DNA from: Neptuniibacter sp.
GTDB lineage: Bacteria > Pseudomonadota > Gammaproteobacteria > Pseudomonadales > Balneatricaceae
Direction: 5' to 3'
Assembly: GCF_024231755.1 (NCBI RefSeq)
Contig: NZ_JAAEQH010000123.1
Span: 1-45,842 of the forward strand
Length of the DNA stretch: 45,842 bases
This document shows, piece after piece, positions 34,186-42,604 of this stretch (within the stretch, counting starts at the first letter, position 1; each line of letters begins with the position of its first letter). A model generated the notes under the pieces. It was not told the origin of the DNA. It worked only from the letters and a program-made list of their open reading frames with translations, and searched no databases. The position numbers were made by a program, and so were the translations under genes.

Positions 34186-35745
34186 TTAATCAGCTTCAAT
34201 GTGCAGAAGGGAGATCAACTTTTTTCGATTTAATAAGATCGCTTTTTGATCTTCAGGGCTCTTCCTGTTCCAGTGTTTAACTTGCATTGCCAACCGAGGA
34301 TTTTTGACTAGCCAGTTTTCATTATCGTGAATAAATGCCCAATATAACGTTGTGAAAGGGCAGGCATTTTCTCCGGTTGCTTTGTCTGGTGAGAATGGAC
34401 ATTGTGTGCAGTAATTAGACATCCTGTTGATATAGTTACCACTCGCTATGTAAGGTTTAGACGCAAATATCCCTCCATCTGCAAACTGGCTCATACCAAT
34501 TGTATTTGGCACCTCTACCCAAGCGACAGCATCTACATACATCGCTAGATACCAGCGATGAACTTCTTGAGGATCAACCTTGCTCAACAAGGCAAATAAA
34601 CCGGTGACCATCAGGCGCTGGATATGGTGACCGTAGCCGTAATTGAGCACCTGAGAAATACTTTGCTGCAAACATTTCATTTCGGTATCAGCAGTCCAGT
34701 AGAAACTAGGTAACTTATTGTTGTGCTCTAGTTCATTCATGGCTCCCCAAGAATCATGGTAGGTCCAGTAGAGCCCCCTGACATACTCTCGCCACCCTAG
34801 AACCTGACGAACGAAGCCTTCAACCGCATTAAGAGGTGCTTTCCCGGATTCAAAGGCAACTATCGCTTTGCTGATTACTTCAGAGGGGCTTAGCAGTTTT
34901 AGGTTAAGTGAAGAAGATAGCCAGGCATGGTAGAGAAAAGGTTCATTAGTCCACATAGCATCTTGATAATCACCAAAGAGAGGTAGACGTTCTTCAATAA
35001 AGTGATCGAGCGCCTTAAGCGCATCGTTTCTGCTTACAGGCCAAATAAAGTACTCTAAATTACCCGGTAGATTCGGCAAATGTGTTTTCACATCAGCAAT
35101 TACGTTACGGGTAATCTCATCTGCAGGAAAAGTAGGTTGTAACCCTTTATGGCTAGGCCCAGAGCTGCTAAATTTTTTCCTATTTTCCTGATCAAAATTC
35201 CATTTTCCACCAAGAGGTTTTCCCGCATCGTCTAGCAGTAGATGGTGTTCTTTGCGTAAAAACCTATACCAATATTCCATTCTTGGTTGTTTAAGCTTGC
35301 CAAGCCACTGGCTGAATTGGCCGGACAAGGAGATAAAATGGTTGTCTGGTAGGACGTCTAAAGTAATTGTCAGTTGGGCTGATAGCTTCTTAAGCTCATC
35401 CAAAATTCGGCTGTCACCAGGAAGAACTACACGTAGTTGTTCTGGCTTACACTTGTGAATCAGTTCTAACAGGGTTGTTGAAAACGAGTTTTTCTTTTCG
35501 TCGATTGTGGAATAGTGAACAGGTAGCTTTTTATTTCTAAGCTCTTCAGCGAAATGCCTCATGGCACTAAAGAAAAGGGTAGTTCTTTGCTTTGATGATA
35601 GCTGAGTAACCGATTCCTCTTCGACTTCAAAAAAGGCTATTAAATCTTTATCTGGATCAAATCCGCTCCAAATCTCGCTGTCGTGATTAAGCTGATCACC
35701 CAGGATGAGACATAAATTCCGGATAGAGGAACTGTCATGCGGCAT
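34186..35745 (-). CDS. Fe-S bacterial 6-4 photolyase/cryptochrome (PhrB/FeS-BCP)
   Basis: 519 residues of the FeS-BCP class, which repairs 6-4 photoproducts with light. The four cluster ligands are C358, C446, C449 and C462 (NYCTQCPF ... ENACPF), with the same spacing as in the characterised PhrB. N-terminal LCLILGDQLN, central FVRQVLGWREYVRGLYW and VDAVAWVEVPNTIGMSQFADGG complete the signature. Its start overlaps the DUF3429 stop by one base (TAATG), so the two are translated together from the promoter at 36215-36240. Confidence 0.94.
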   Translation of the reverse strand: MPHDSSSIRNLCLILGDQLNHDSEIWSGFDPDKDLIAFFEVEEESVTQLSSKQRTTLFFSAMRHFAEELRNKKLPVHYSTIDEKKNSFSTTLLELIHKCKPEQLRVVLPGDSRILDELKKLSAQLTITLDVLPDNHFISLSGQFSQWLGKLKQPRMEYWYRFLRKEHHLLLDDAGKPLGGKWNFDQENRKKFSSSGPSHKGLQPTFPADEITRNVIADVKTHLPNLPGNLEYFIWPVSRNDALKALDHFIEERLPLFGDYQDAMWTNEPFLYHAWLSSSLNLKLLSPSEVISKAIVAFESGKAPLNAVEGFVRQVLGWREYVRGLYWTYHDSWGAMNELEHNNKLPSFYWTADTEMKCLQQSISQVLNYGYGHHIQRLMVTGLFALLSKVDPQEVHRWYLAMYVDAVAWVEVPNTIGMSQFADGGIFASKPYIASGNYINRMSNYCTQCPFSPDKATGENACPFTTLYWAFIHDNENWLVKNPRLAMQVKHWNRKSPEDQKAILLNRKKLISLLHIEAD

Positions 35746-36161
35746 TATAGAAAACCACTCGCAAATAGAGCTGAGCCAGCTATGACTGTGAGATGGGTTC
35801 TTAATTTCCAGAAAGAGGGCGAGTATGCCTTAGTTAGAAAGCTTTTTTCGTATAGCCAGAGCAAGAGGAATGATAACCCGGCCATTTGAAGGTTAAACAC
35901 AGCGGGAAATAATACCCAGCACCACCCCCAAAGCATCGCTGTTATGGAAACCCATAAGGTATGTTTTGGTAATTCAACTTGTAAAGATGCCATCCATAAT
36001 ATCCCACCCAGAAAAGAGAAAATCAGCGCTGCGTAACTGATTAACCACAAATCATATTGATTACCATACATGGCGATTGCCAGCGGTAATGCTAAAAAAG
36101 GGATCAGGCCTGAATACCCAAAAAGTCTGTGAGTGCGGTTGATTGAATTAGTTTGCAACAT
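35745..36161 (-). CDS. DUF3429 membrane protein
   Basis: 138 residues with four hydrophobic helices (FGYSGLIPFLALPLAIAM, LISYAALIFSFLGGILWMASL, LWVSITAMLWGWCWVLFPAVF, FLLLWLYEKSF), the DUF3429 pattern. First gene of the photolyase operon. Often found near stress and photolyase genes; function unknown. Confidence 0.85.
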   Translation of the reverse strand: MLQTNSINRTHRLFGYSGLIPFLALPLAIAMYGNQYDLWLISYAALIFSFLGGILWMASLQVELPKHTLWVSITAMLWGWCWVLFPAVFNLQMAGLSFLLLWLYEKSFLTKAYSPSFWKLRTHLTVIAGSALFASGFL

Positions 36162-36214
36162 AGTGATTAGAAAAATTGGTTAGTGATTGCCTCTAAAGCA
36201 GTTCTTATAACCTA

Positions 36215-36240
36215 TACGTAAAGAAAAGATGTTTCGATCA
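36215..36240 (-). promoter_or_regulatory. Shared-regulon promoter, DUF3429-photolyase operon
   Basis: Reverse strand: TGATC (36240-36236), 17 bases, CGTA (36218-36215), about 55 bases before the DUF3429 start. Confidence 0.7.
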
Positions 36241-36293
36241 TTGGTGCCTTAACCTGACCAGTTGGACTATTCCATCTGATCTGTAGCTATTAC

Positions 36294-36319
36294 TAATCCG
36301 GTTCTGTTGTTTTTTCGTA
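36294..36319 (+). promoter_or_regulatory. Shared-regulon promoter, glutathione peroxidase operon
   Basis: TAATC (36294-36298), 17 bases, CGTA (36316-36319), 29 bases before the start of the glutathione peroxidase gene. Confidence 0.65.
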
Positions 36320-36348
36320 ACGAAAATTACATAGAAAAGGAAAAAGAT

Positions 36349-36936
36349 ATGAACTGGATAATGTCATCCTCGGTAATGTTAGTACTTACTTGGCTGCTAT
36401 TCTCTATGGCGGCCCAGGCCAATGAAGTGCCACAACAATCATGCCCTGAAATTCTGAATTACACGTTCAAGCGTTTGGGTGACGAGCGCAAAGAGAATTT
36501 ATGTGAATCCTACAAGGGCAAACTCCTACTGGTTGTAAACACGGCCAGCAAATGTGCATTTACGCCTCAGTATGATGGGTTGGAGAAGCTTTACCGGACT
36601 CACAAGCAAAGTGGACTGGTAGTGTTAGGCTTTCCATCAAATGATTTTGCGGGGCAGGAACCGGGCACTGAAAAGCAGATTCTTAATTTCTGCAGGCTCA
36701 CCTATAGCGTGGAATTTCCTATGTTTGAAAAGGTACATGCTGCCAAAGCTAATGCAGATCCCTTCTATAGATCTCTAGCAAAAATGGCGGGTGAATATCC
36801 TGCGTGGAATTTCCATAAATACTTAATTACTCCAGATGGTCGTTTAATTGGCAGCTTTAAAAGCCACATCAAGCCTGATGATCAAAATTTAAATCAATTG
36901 ATTAAAGATAACCTACCAAATGGAACAGAATCGTAA
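36349..36936 (+). CDS. Glutathione peroxidase, exported
   Basis: Thiol peroxidase of the GPx family. 195 residues from ATG 36349 (AAAAGGAAAAAG upstream); a longer frame at 36307 is less likely. The N-terminus is a signal peptide (cut near AQA-NEV), so it acts in the periplasm, which is less usual for GPx. The catalytic cysteine is C69 (NTASKCAFTPQY). GFPSNDFAGQEPG supplies the glutamine, and WNFHKYLI the tryptophan/asparagine. It overlaps the ABC1 kinase by 17 bases. Confidence 0.92.
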   Translation: MNWIMSSSVMLVLTWLLFSMAAQANEVPQQSCPEILNYTFKRLGDERKENLCESYKGKLLLVVNTASKCAFTPQYDGLEKLYRTHKQSGLVVLGFPSNDFAGQEPGTEKQILNFCRLTYSVEFPMFEKVHAAKANADPFYRSLAKMAGEYPAWNFHKYLITPDGRLIGSFKSHIKPDDQNLNQLIKDNLPNGTES

Positions 36937-38248
36937 TCTTAAAGAGATCGCTGTACCGGCTTCGCGGGCTGCTAGATTAGGTAAGCTTGGAAGTTTGGCT
37001 GGACGAATTGCAGGGAATTTATTAATCGATGGCGGTAAGGAGCTTGCCAATGGGCGAAAGCCAAAAGTTAAGCAACTGTTACTTAACGAGAAAAATATTC
37101 AGGATCTGGCAGACCAGTTAGCCACCATGCGTGGGGCTGCGATGAAAGCTGGTCAGATGCTTTCTATGGACACAGGAAGTTTATTACCACCGGAACTAGC
37201 AGCTATTTTGGATAGGTTAAGAGCAGATGCTGTGATTATGCCGTCATTGCAGTTGATAGAAGTATTAGAGAAGAACTGGGGTGAGCAGTGGCAAGATCAA
37301 TTTGAACGCTTTAGTTTTGACCCTATAGCCGCTGCATCCATAGGCCAAGTTCACAAAGCCAAAACGAAGTCAGGTTTAGAGCTTGCTGTTAAGATTCAAT
37401 ACCCAGGGGTTAAAAAAAGCATCGATAGCGATATTGATAATGTCTTCTCACTTCTTCGAATGAGTGGCATGGTTCCTAAAGAGGTTGATCTTTCCCCTCT
37501 GGTCGATGAGGCAAGAAACCAACTTAAAGAGGAGGCCGATTATTACGCAGAAGGCCAAAAAATTCGCGAGTACTCAGAGCATATAAACAGCTTTAGCAAA
37601 CGAGAAGAACTGCTCTTGCCAGAGTACTACGACAGTTTTTCAACCGAAGAAATTCTCTGCATGAGTTTTGTATCAGGGCAAAGTTTAGAAACACTGAGAT
37701 ACAGTTCACAGGAAGAGAGAGATAGGGTCATTTCGTTGTTGATGGAGCTGTTTTTTGCTGAGTTTCTTGGATATGGCTGCGTTCAAACTGATCCGAATAT
37801 GGCCAACTACCTATACAACGCAGACTCCAGGCAACTTGCATTACTTGATTTTGGAGCGACGCGTACATTTTCGAGCACCTTCAGAGCACAGTACTTGAAT
37901 GCATTATTGGCAGCATCGGAATCAGATAGACCCCGTTTAGGTGATGCACTTTATGAGCTGGGCTTTTTTAATCAGGGGCTAGAAGTGAAAAATCTAGAAC
38001 CGATCCTTGATATCTTTATCCTCGCTACAGAGCCATTACGTTCTGATGGTACTTACGATTTTTCAGGGTCAGATTTGTCGTCACGAATAAAAGACAAGGG
38101 CATGGCGATAAGCAGCAGCCCTGATGCCTGGCACACCCCACCACCCGATGTTTTATTTCTGCATAGAAAAATGGCTGGCCTGTATATGTTGGCTTCACGT
38201 TTCAATGCAAGAATAGATGTAAGAACACTTTTTCAAGAGTACGTCTAA
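36920..38248 (+). CDS. ABC1/UbiB-family atypical kinase
   Basis: 442 residues. The ABC1 family motifs are present: KxGQ (MKAGQMLSM), A-rich loop AAASIGQVHKA in place of a glycine loop, the lysine of LAVKIQYPG, QTDPNMANYL for the catalytic loop and DFG (LLDFGAT). Members support ubiquinone synthesis or lipid homeostasis; this one is not the ubiB of the ubiquinone operon, given its neighbours. Co-translated with GPx through a 17-base overlap. Confidence 0.9.
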   Translation: MEQNRNLKEIAVPASRAARLGKLGSLAGRIAGNLLIDGGKELANGRKPKVKQLLLNEKNIQDLADQLATMRGAAMKAGQMLSMDTGSLLPPELAAILDRLRADAVIMPSLQLIEVLEKNWGEQWQDQFERFSFDPIAAASIGQVHKAKTKSGLELAVKIQYPGVKKSIDSDIDNVFSLLRMSGMVPKEVDLSPLVDEARNQLKEEADYYAEGQKIREYSEHINSFSKREELLLPEYYDSFSTEEILCMSFVSGQSLETLRYSSQEERDRVISLLMELFFAEFLGYGCVQTDPNMANYLYNADSRQLALLDFGATRTFSSTFRAQYLNALLAASESDRPRLGDALYELGFFNQGLEVKNLEPILDIFILATEPLRSDGTYDFSGSDLSSRIKDKGMAISSSPDAWHTPPPDVLFLHRKMAGLYMLASRFNARIDVRTLFQEYV

Positions 38249-38303
38249 ACACACTTATTTAGCTTGAATGTAAGTGGCTGACTTAAATGATGACACATGA
38301 AAA

Positions 38304-38699
38304 CTAATCGCTATTGCGACATTTATTACCTTCCGCCACAGAACATTGCTGCTTGCTGAAGCGCCAGTCCGCAAATCTAACGTATAGGTAATTTAGAGGT
38401 TTGTTCAGACCCCAAAACTTCAGTGTTCTGCTTAGATATCTGTAATAAGGTAGTTGGAGCCAAAGCATCAAAAAAGCGTCTACGCCTATGACAATCTTCC
38501 CTTCGTAAGAGACTGCATGGAGGCGCTTCATAGCTTGATCGTAAGAGATACCGTAGTAATCCAAGAGAGCAACATCATTGCTGATATCACACCATATCAG
38601 GTTTTCTGCTTTATCTAGTTTGATGTAATGGCTGATCTCTTTTTTACAGAGAGGGCAGCTTCCATCATAAAACACAATTGGTTTGTTATTGGTCGACAT
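38304..38699 (-). CDS. DUF393 (DCC family) thiol-disulfide protein
   Basis: 131 residues from ATG 38699 with GAGGAG 5-6 bases upstream; an ATG at 38717 would place that site inside the gene. The DCC signature is FYDGSCPLCKKEI near the N-terminus, with C-x-x-C. A later pair of cysteines ends the protein (QQCSVAEGNKC). Predicted thioredoxin-like redox protein. Own copy of the shared promoter; convergent with the ABC1 gene. Confidence 0.88.
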   Translation of the reverse strand: MSTNNKPIVFYDGSCPLCKKEISHYIKLDKAENLIWCDISNDVALLDYYGISYDQAMKRLHAVSYEGKIVIGVDAFLMLWLQLPYYRYLSRTLKFWGLNKPLNYLYVRFADWRFSKQQCSVAEGNKCRNSD

Positions 38700-38724
38700 T
38701 CTTTTCTCCTCTACCAAATATAGA

Positions 38725-38751
38725 TACGTAAAGCTGACAGTGATCGGTTCA
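38725..38751 (-). promoter_or_regulatory. Shared-regulon promoter variant, DUF393 gene
   Basis: Reverse strand TGAAC (38751-38747), 18 bases, CGTA (38728-38725), one base longer than the other four; about 26 bases before the start. It overlaps the divergent SDR promoter. Confidence 0.5.
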
Positions 38752-38766
38752 TCGGTATGGATCGTA
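38741..38766 (+). promoter_or_regulatory. Shared-regulon promoter, SDR gene
   Basis: TGATC (38741-38745), 17 bases, CGTA (38763-38766). Only 10 bases separate CGTA from the ATG at 38777. Confidence 0.7.
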
Positions 38767-38776
38767 TGTATGAATT

Positions 38777-39523
38777 ATGAGTAGATTTGATAGATTTCCT
38801 GATTCGCTGCAAATCGTTGTTATCGGTGCAAACGGTGGGATAGGTAGCGCCTTAATAAGAGAATTACTTCTTGAGCCTAAAGTAGGGAAGATCTTCTCTT
38901 TTTCTCGTTGTCATGAAAAACACTCGGTTTGCCACGATAAATTAATCCATGGCTATTTAGATCTGGAAAACGAAATCAGTATCCAACAACTGGGTGCTAC
39001 CTTGTCAGGGGAGAGGCTCGATATTGTTTTGCTGGCGACGGGTGTGTTGCATGGTGAAAGCTTTCAGCCCGAGAAGAGCCTTCGTGACTTGAGCCTCGAC
39101 AAGTTAAATAAGCTTTTTGCGATAAACACCTTTGCTCCGGCCTTAATTGCGCAGCAGTTGTTACCCCTTCTAGCTAAAAAAGGACCTGCTGTATTAGCTG
39201 CACTGTCAGCAAGAGTGGGTAGTATCGGTGATAACCGCTTAGGTGGTTGGTACAGTTATAGAGCAAGTAAAGCTGCCTTGAATATGTTGCTTAAAACCAT
39301 ATCTATCGAGTCAGCCAGAAGTCGACCTCAAACTGTAATATGTGGCCTCCATCCAGGTACCGTGGATACTGCTTTATCCGAACCTTTTCAGCGAAATGTT
39401 CCTGAGAAACAGCTGTTTAGCCCTGAGGTTTCTGCATCCCATTTATTAGATGTTATCTCGGCGTTACAAACTCAAGATAGCGGAAAAGTTTTTGATTGGG
39501 CTGGGAAAGAAATACCGTATTGA
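38777..39523 (+). CDS. Short-chain dehydrogenase/reductase
   Basis: 248 residues. The NAD(P) glycine motif is VVIGANGGIGSALI (near residue 14), the catalytic tyrosine-lysine is YSYRASK, and SARVGSI supplies the serine. HPGTVDTALSEPF follows, as in the CsgA/C-factor-like branch that often accompanies photolyase clusters. The start codon lies almost at the predicted transcription start and no ribosome site precedes it, so the mRNA may be leaderless. Downstream terminator at 39603. Confidence 0.88.
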   Translation: MSRFDRFPDSLQIVVIGANGGIGSALIRELLLEPKVGKIFSFSRCHEKHSVCHDKLIHGYLDLENEISIQQLGATLSGERLDIVLLATGVLHGESFQPEKSLRDLSLDKLNKLFAINTFAPALIAQQLLPLLAKKGPAVLAALSARVGSIGDNRLGGWYSYRASKAALNMLLKTISIESARSRPQTVICGLHPGTVDTALSEPFQRNVPEKQLFSPEVSASHLLDVISALQTQDSGKVFDWAGKEIPY

Positions 39524-39602
39524 TAGAAGATCTCAGCTTGGACACAAACAGTTCTAGATTTAGAAAACTTTGATGGCTTACAAAATCTTGGAGAGGGTAG
39601 AG

Positions 39603-39639
39603 GCTGACCATCTACTTCATGGCAGATGATCAGCTTTTA
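39603..39639 (+). terminator. Terminator after the SDR gene
   Basis: Arms GCTGACCATCT and AGATGATCAGC (one G-U) with TTTTAT after. Confidence 0.75.
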
Positions 39640-39661
39640 TAAATTGCGTCTTTTGTGGGTT

Positions 39662-40609
39662 TTACAATTCAGACAACAGCTTTTCTAACTTAACCTGGTC
39701 AGCAGCAAAGCTACGGATGCCTTGTGCTAGTTTTTCCGTCGCCATTTCATCTTCGTTCATCATCCAGCGGAACTCAGACTCTGTGAGGGACATACGGCCT
39801 TGCTCAGATGCTGCAGACTCTATAGACAGCTTAGTTGGTAGTTCTGCACCAGATTCTTCCAACTCTTGCATCAATGCTGGTGCAATCGTCAGGCGATCAC
39901 AGCCAGCCAGTTCCTGGATCTCGCCGATATTGCGGAAGCTCGCACCCATTACGATCGTTTTGTAATCGTTGGCTTTGTAGTAGTTGTAGATGCTTGTTAC
40001 CGATTGAACACCTGGATCGTTTGCTCCGGTGAAATCACCTTCTTGATTAGCTTTGTACCAATCCAGAATTCGACCTACAAATGGGGAGATCAGGTAAACA
40101 CCCGCATCTGCGCAAGCTGCCGCTTGGGCGAAGCTAAACAGTAGTGTTAGGTTACAGTTGATACCTTCCTGTTCCAGCTGGCGAGCAGCCTGAATACCTT
40201 CCCAGGTAGAAGCGATCTTGATCAGAATCCGTTCTTTACCAATACCGGCTTCTTCATAAAGGCTGATCAGTTTACGAGCGCGCTCAAGGGTTGCTTCAGT
40301 ATCAAAAGAGAGGCGCGCATCCACTTCTGTGGAGATACGACCTGGAACAATCTTCAAGATCTCTTTACCGATCTCAACTGCGAGGCAGTCAGTCATGTTA
40401 TCCAGAACTTCCTGCTCACTGCCGCCCTGGTTGTTAGCCCACTCTTTAGCGGTAACCAGTAGCTCTTTATACTGCGGTAATTCAGCTGCTTTCAGAAGCA
40501 GAGAAGGGTTGGTTGTAGCATCAACCGGTTTAAAACGTGCTATAGCTTCGATATCGCCAGTATCGGCAACAACGGTTGTAATCTGTTTAAGCTTTTCTAA
40601 CTGACTCAT
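39662..40609 (-). CDS. tal: Transaldolase
   Basis: Pentose-phosphate enzyme that moves dihydroxyacetone between sugar phosphates. 315 residues. [12 protein letters not shown] at the N-terminus and the Schiff-base lysine in [17 protein letters not shown] are diagnostic of the TalB branch; [19 protein letters not shown] and [12 protein letters not shown] follow. Followed on the upstream side by dusA at 54 bases, same strand. Confidence 0.96.
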   Translation of the reverse strand: MSQLEKLKQITTVVADTGDIEAIARFKPVDATTNPSLLLKAAELPQYKELLVTAKEWANNQGGSEQEVLDNMTDCLAVEIGKEILKIVPGRISTEVDARLSFDTEATLERARKLISLYEEAGIGKERILIKIASTWEGIQAARQLEQEGINCNLTLLFSFAQAAACADAGVYLISPFVGRILDWYKANQEGDFTGANDPGVQSVTSIYNYYKANDYKTIVMGASFRNIGEIQELAGCDRLTIAPALMQELEESGAELPTKLSIESAASEQGRMSLTESEFRWMMNEDEMATEKLAQGIRSFAADQVKLEKLLSEL

Positions 40610-40663
40610 CTTGTCTCTTTACCTAAATTATCCGCTACGCGCTATCCAAATTTAATCAACTTT

Positions 40664-41647
40664 TTAATCAGATACGCGTTCTAGTGCCTGAAAGAGTACA
40701 TCAATTCCGGCTCCGGGTTTATGCGCATTTTCGCTAATAAAGCGTCTGAACTGTTTTCCGCCACGCTGAGCATGAAATAACCCAAGCATATGGCGCAGAA
40801 TATGATTGAGAGGCGTGCCCTGTAGCAACTGTTTTTCGATATAAGGAACCATCGCCAGAGCAGCGCCTTTGCGACTGATCTTTTCTTCAGTACAGCCGTA
40901 AAACTCTTGATCAACTTCTGCTAACAAATAAGGGTTTTGATAGGCTTCACGGCCCAGCATTACACCATCGACATGTTGCAGATGTGTGTGACATTCCTCA
41001 ATTGTTTTTATACCGCCGTTGATATGAACTTCAAGCTCAGGGTATTCCTGCTTGATACGATACACCCACTCGTATTTTAGAGGGGGGATATCTCGATTCT
41101 CTTTAGGGCTTAACCCCTGAAGAATAGCTTTACGGGCATGGATGATAAAGACATTACAGCCGGAACCTTGAACTGTTTCTACGAAGTTAACCAGTTCATC
41201 GTAACTGTCCATATCATCGATGCCGAGGCGGTGTTTGACTGTTACTGGGATCTGTACGCCTTCCTGCATCTTTTCCAGACACTCAGCAACCAGTTGTGGG
41301 TGAGCCATCAGGCAGGCGCCGATCATATTGTTCTGTACTCGGTCACTAGGGCAACCAACGTTCAGGTTAACCTCATCGTAGCCATATTCTTCGGCCATTT
41401 TTGTGCATTGAGCAAGTTCGGCTACATTACTGCCGCCAAGCTGAAGTGCTACTGGATGCTCTTCCTGATTGAAACGTAGGAATCGTTCAGGCTCTGCGTG
41501 AATCAATGCGCCGGTGGTCACCATCTCGGTGTAGAGAACAGCATGACGACTGAGAATTCGATGGAAGTAACGACAATGTCTGTCGGTCCAATCCATCATG
41601 GGTGCAACGGTAAAGCGTCGATCGAGAGAATCTTTTGATGCGGTCAT
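40664..41647 (-). CDS. dusA: tRNA-dihydrouridine(20/20a) synthase DusA
   Basis: Flavin enzyme reducing uridine 20/20a in the D-loop of tRNA. 327 residues. [19 protein letters not shown] at the start, [12 protein letters not shown] (catalytic cysteine), [25 protein letters not shown] and INGGIKT are DusA hallmarks. The last ~60 residues ([35 protein letters not shown]) match the DusA C-terminal helical domain. Confidence 0.95.
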   Translation of the reverse strand: MTASKDSLDRRFTVAPMMDWTDRHCRYFHRILSRHAVLYTEMVTTGALIHAEPERFLRFNQEEHPVALQLGGSNVAELAQCTKMAEEYGYDEVNLNVGCPSDRVQNNMIGACLMAHPQLVAECLEKMQEGVQIPVTVKHRLGIDDMDSYDELVNFVETVQGSGCNVFIIHARKAILQGLSPKENRDIPPLKYEWVYRIKQEYPELEVHINGGIKTIEECHTHLQHVDGVMLGREAYQNPYLLAEVDQEFYGCTEEKISRKGAALAMVPYIEKQLLQGTPLNHILRHMLGLFHAQRGGKQFRRFISENAHKPGAGIDVLFQALERVSD

Positions 41648-41695
41648 TTACTACTGAAACTATAAATTAAAGCCGCGATTATATACTGTCTCGGG

Positions 41696-41965
41696 TTATA
41701 GCGCTTCATCAACCGGTTTTATCTTGAGCGGATTACTACTCTGCTCCAGCTCATCAAGTAGGGCTTTTCCCAGATGAATGGACATCTCACTCCAACAATG
41801 GATGCTGAGTTCTTCCTGTTCATCTTCTGAAAGGCGAACGGCTGGGTTTATTTTGAGTATTTTGAGCGAGGATATATCTCGGTCATCTGATTGGAGGTCG
41901 TAGGTAACTTCCAATTTCAGGTTATTACCAGCCCTGTACAGGGTGTAACTAGTGCTGTAGTGCAT
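41696..41965 (-). CDS. Hypothetical small acidic protein
   Basis: 89 residues, unrecognised. A strand-rich N-terminus (YTLYRAGNNLKLEVTYDLQSDD) is followed by an acidic segment (LSEDEQEELSIHCWSEMSIHLG) and a helix. No signal or membrane segment. It lies 48 bases upstream of dusA in the same direction, so may be in the same transcript. Confidence 0.55.
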   Translation of the reverse strand: MHYSTSYTLYRAGNNLKLEVTYDLQSDDRDISSLKILKINPAVRLSEDEQEELSIHCWSEMSIHLGKALLDELEQSSNPLKIKPVDEAL

Positions 41966-42151
41966 TCCTTGGCGCTTCTGTCTGATTCTTCCTCCCTGTA
42001 GCTTAACTTCTTTTGTTAGACGATGTAAACCGTGGCCATATTCTTGTCAGTAACGGGCTACTTGGCAATTGAATATTGCAGAAATTTTGCTTGGGTTATT
42101 CATGAAATTTTTATTGTGAGATGGGGATGATTATTGAGCCCGGCGTTGTAT

Positions 42152-42178
42152 AAATGCTAGCCTTGCTTTCTAGCATTT
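42152..42178. promoter_or_regulatory. Inverted repeat upstream of dgkA
   Basis: Arms AAATGCTAG and CTAGCATTT separated by nine bases, 31 bases before the dgkA start. Spacing and arms do not match a LexA box. Possible operator or transcript hairpin. Confidence 0.5.
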
Positions 42179-42209
42179 AGCAGCCCCTAAAATAAGGTTT
42201 GTACCCTCT

Positions 42210-42602
42210 ATGAGTGAGCAGGAAAAAGGTTTTACAGGCAAAAATACCGGCTTTAAACGTTTTTACCATGCAACGATTTATTCCTGGCAGGGCTTAAAAG
42301 CTGCTTACTCGCTAGAACCTGCCTTTAGGTATGAAGTATGGGGAAGTGCTGTGCTTATTCCCCTCGCTTTTTTTATAGCAGAGTCACCTATGCAGTTAGC
42401 CGCTTTAATCAGCACCTGTTTGTTGGTCATGGCGTTTGAACTGGTTAATTCAGCTATCGAAGCAGTGGTTGATCGTGCGGGTACTGAGTTTCACGAACTA
42501 GCTGGATTGGCTAAAGATCTTGGCTCAGCTGTTGTTATGGTTTCATTAGCGATAGGTGCCTTGATATGGGGCGCTGTGTTGTGGGAAAACTATCTGCTCT
42601 AG
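42210..42602 (+). CDS. dgkA: Diacylglycerol kinase
   Basis: Integral membrane lipid kinase that recycles diacylglycerol to phosphatidic acid. 130 residues with three hydrophobic helices. The active-site helix ELVNSAIEAVVDR is the family signature, and AKDLGSAVVMVSL follows. It is convergent with the GGDEF-EAL gene, two bases between the stops. Confidence 0.94.
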   Translation: MSEQEKGFTGKNTGFKRFYHATIYSWQGLKAAYSLEPAFRYEVWGSAVLIPLAFFIAESPMQLAALISTCLLVMAFELVNSAIEAVVDRAGTEFHELAGLAKDLGSAVVMVSLAIGALIWGAVLWENYLL

Positions 42603-42604
42603 CG

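Noticed and set aside
42152..42178. LexA box before dgkA
   Set aside because: No CTGT-N8-ACAG pattern; the arms are AAATGCTAG/CTAGCATTT with a different spacing.
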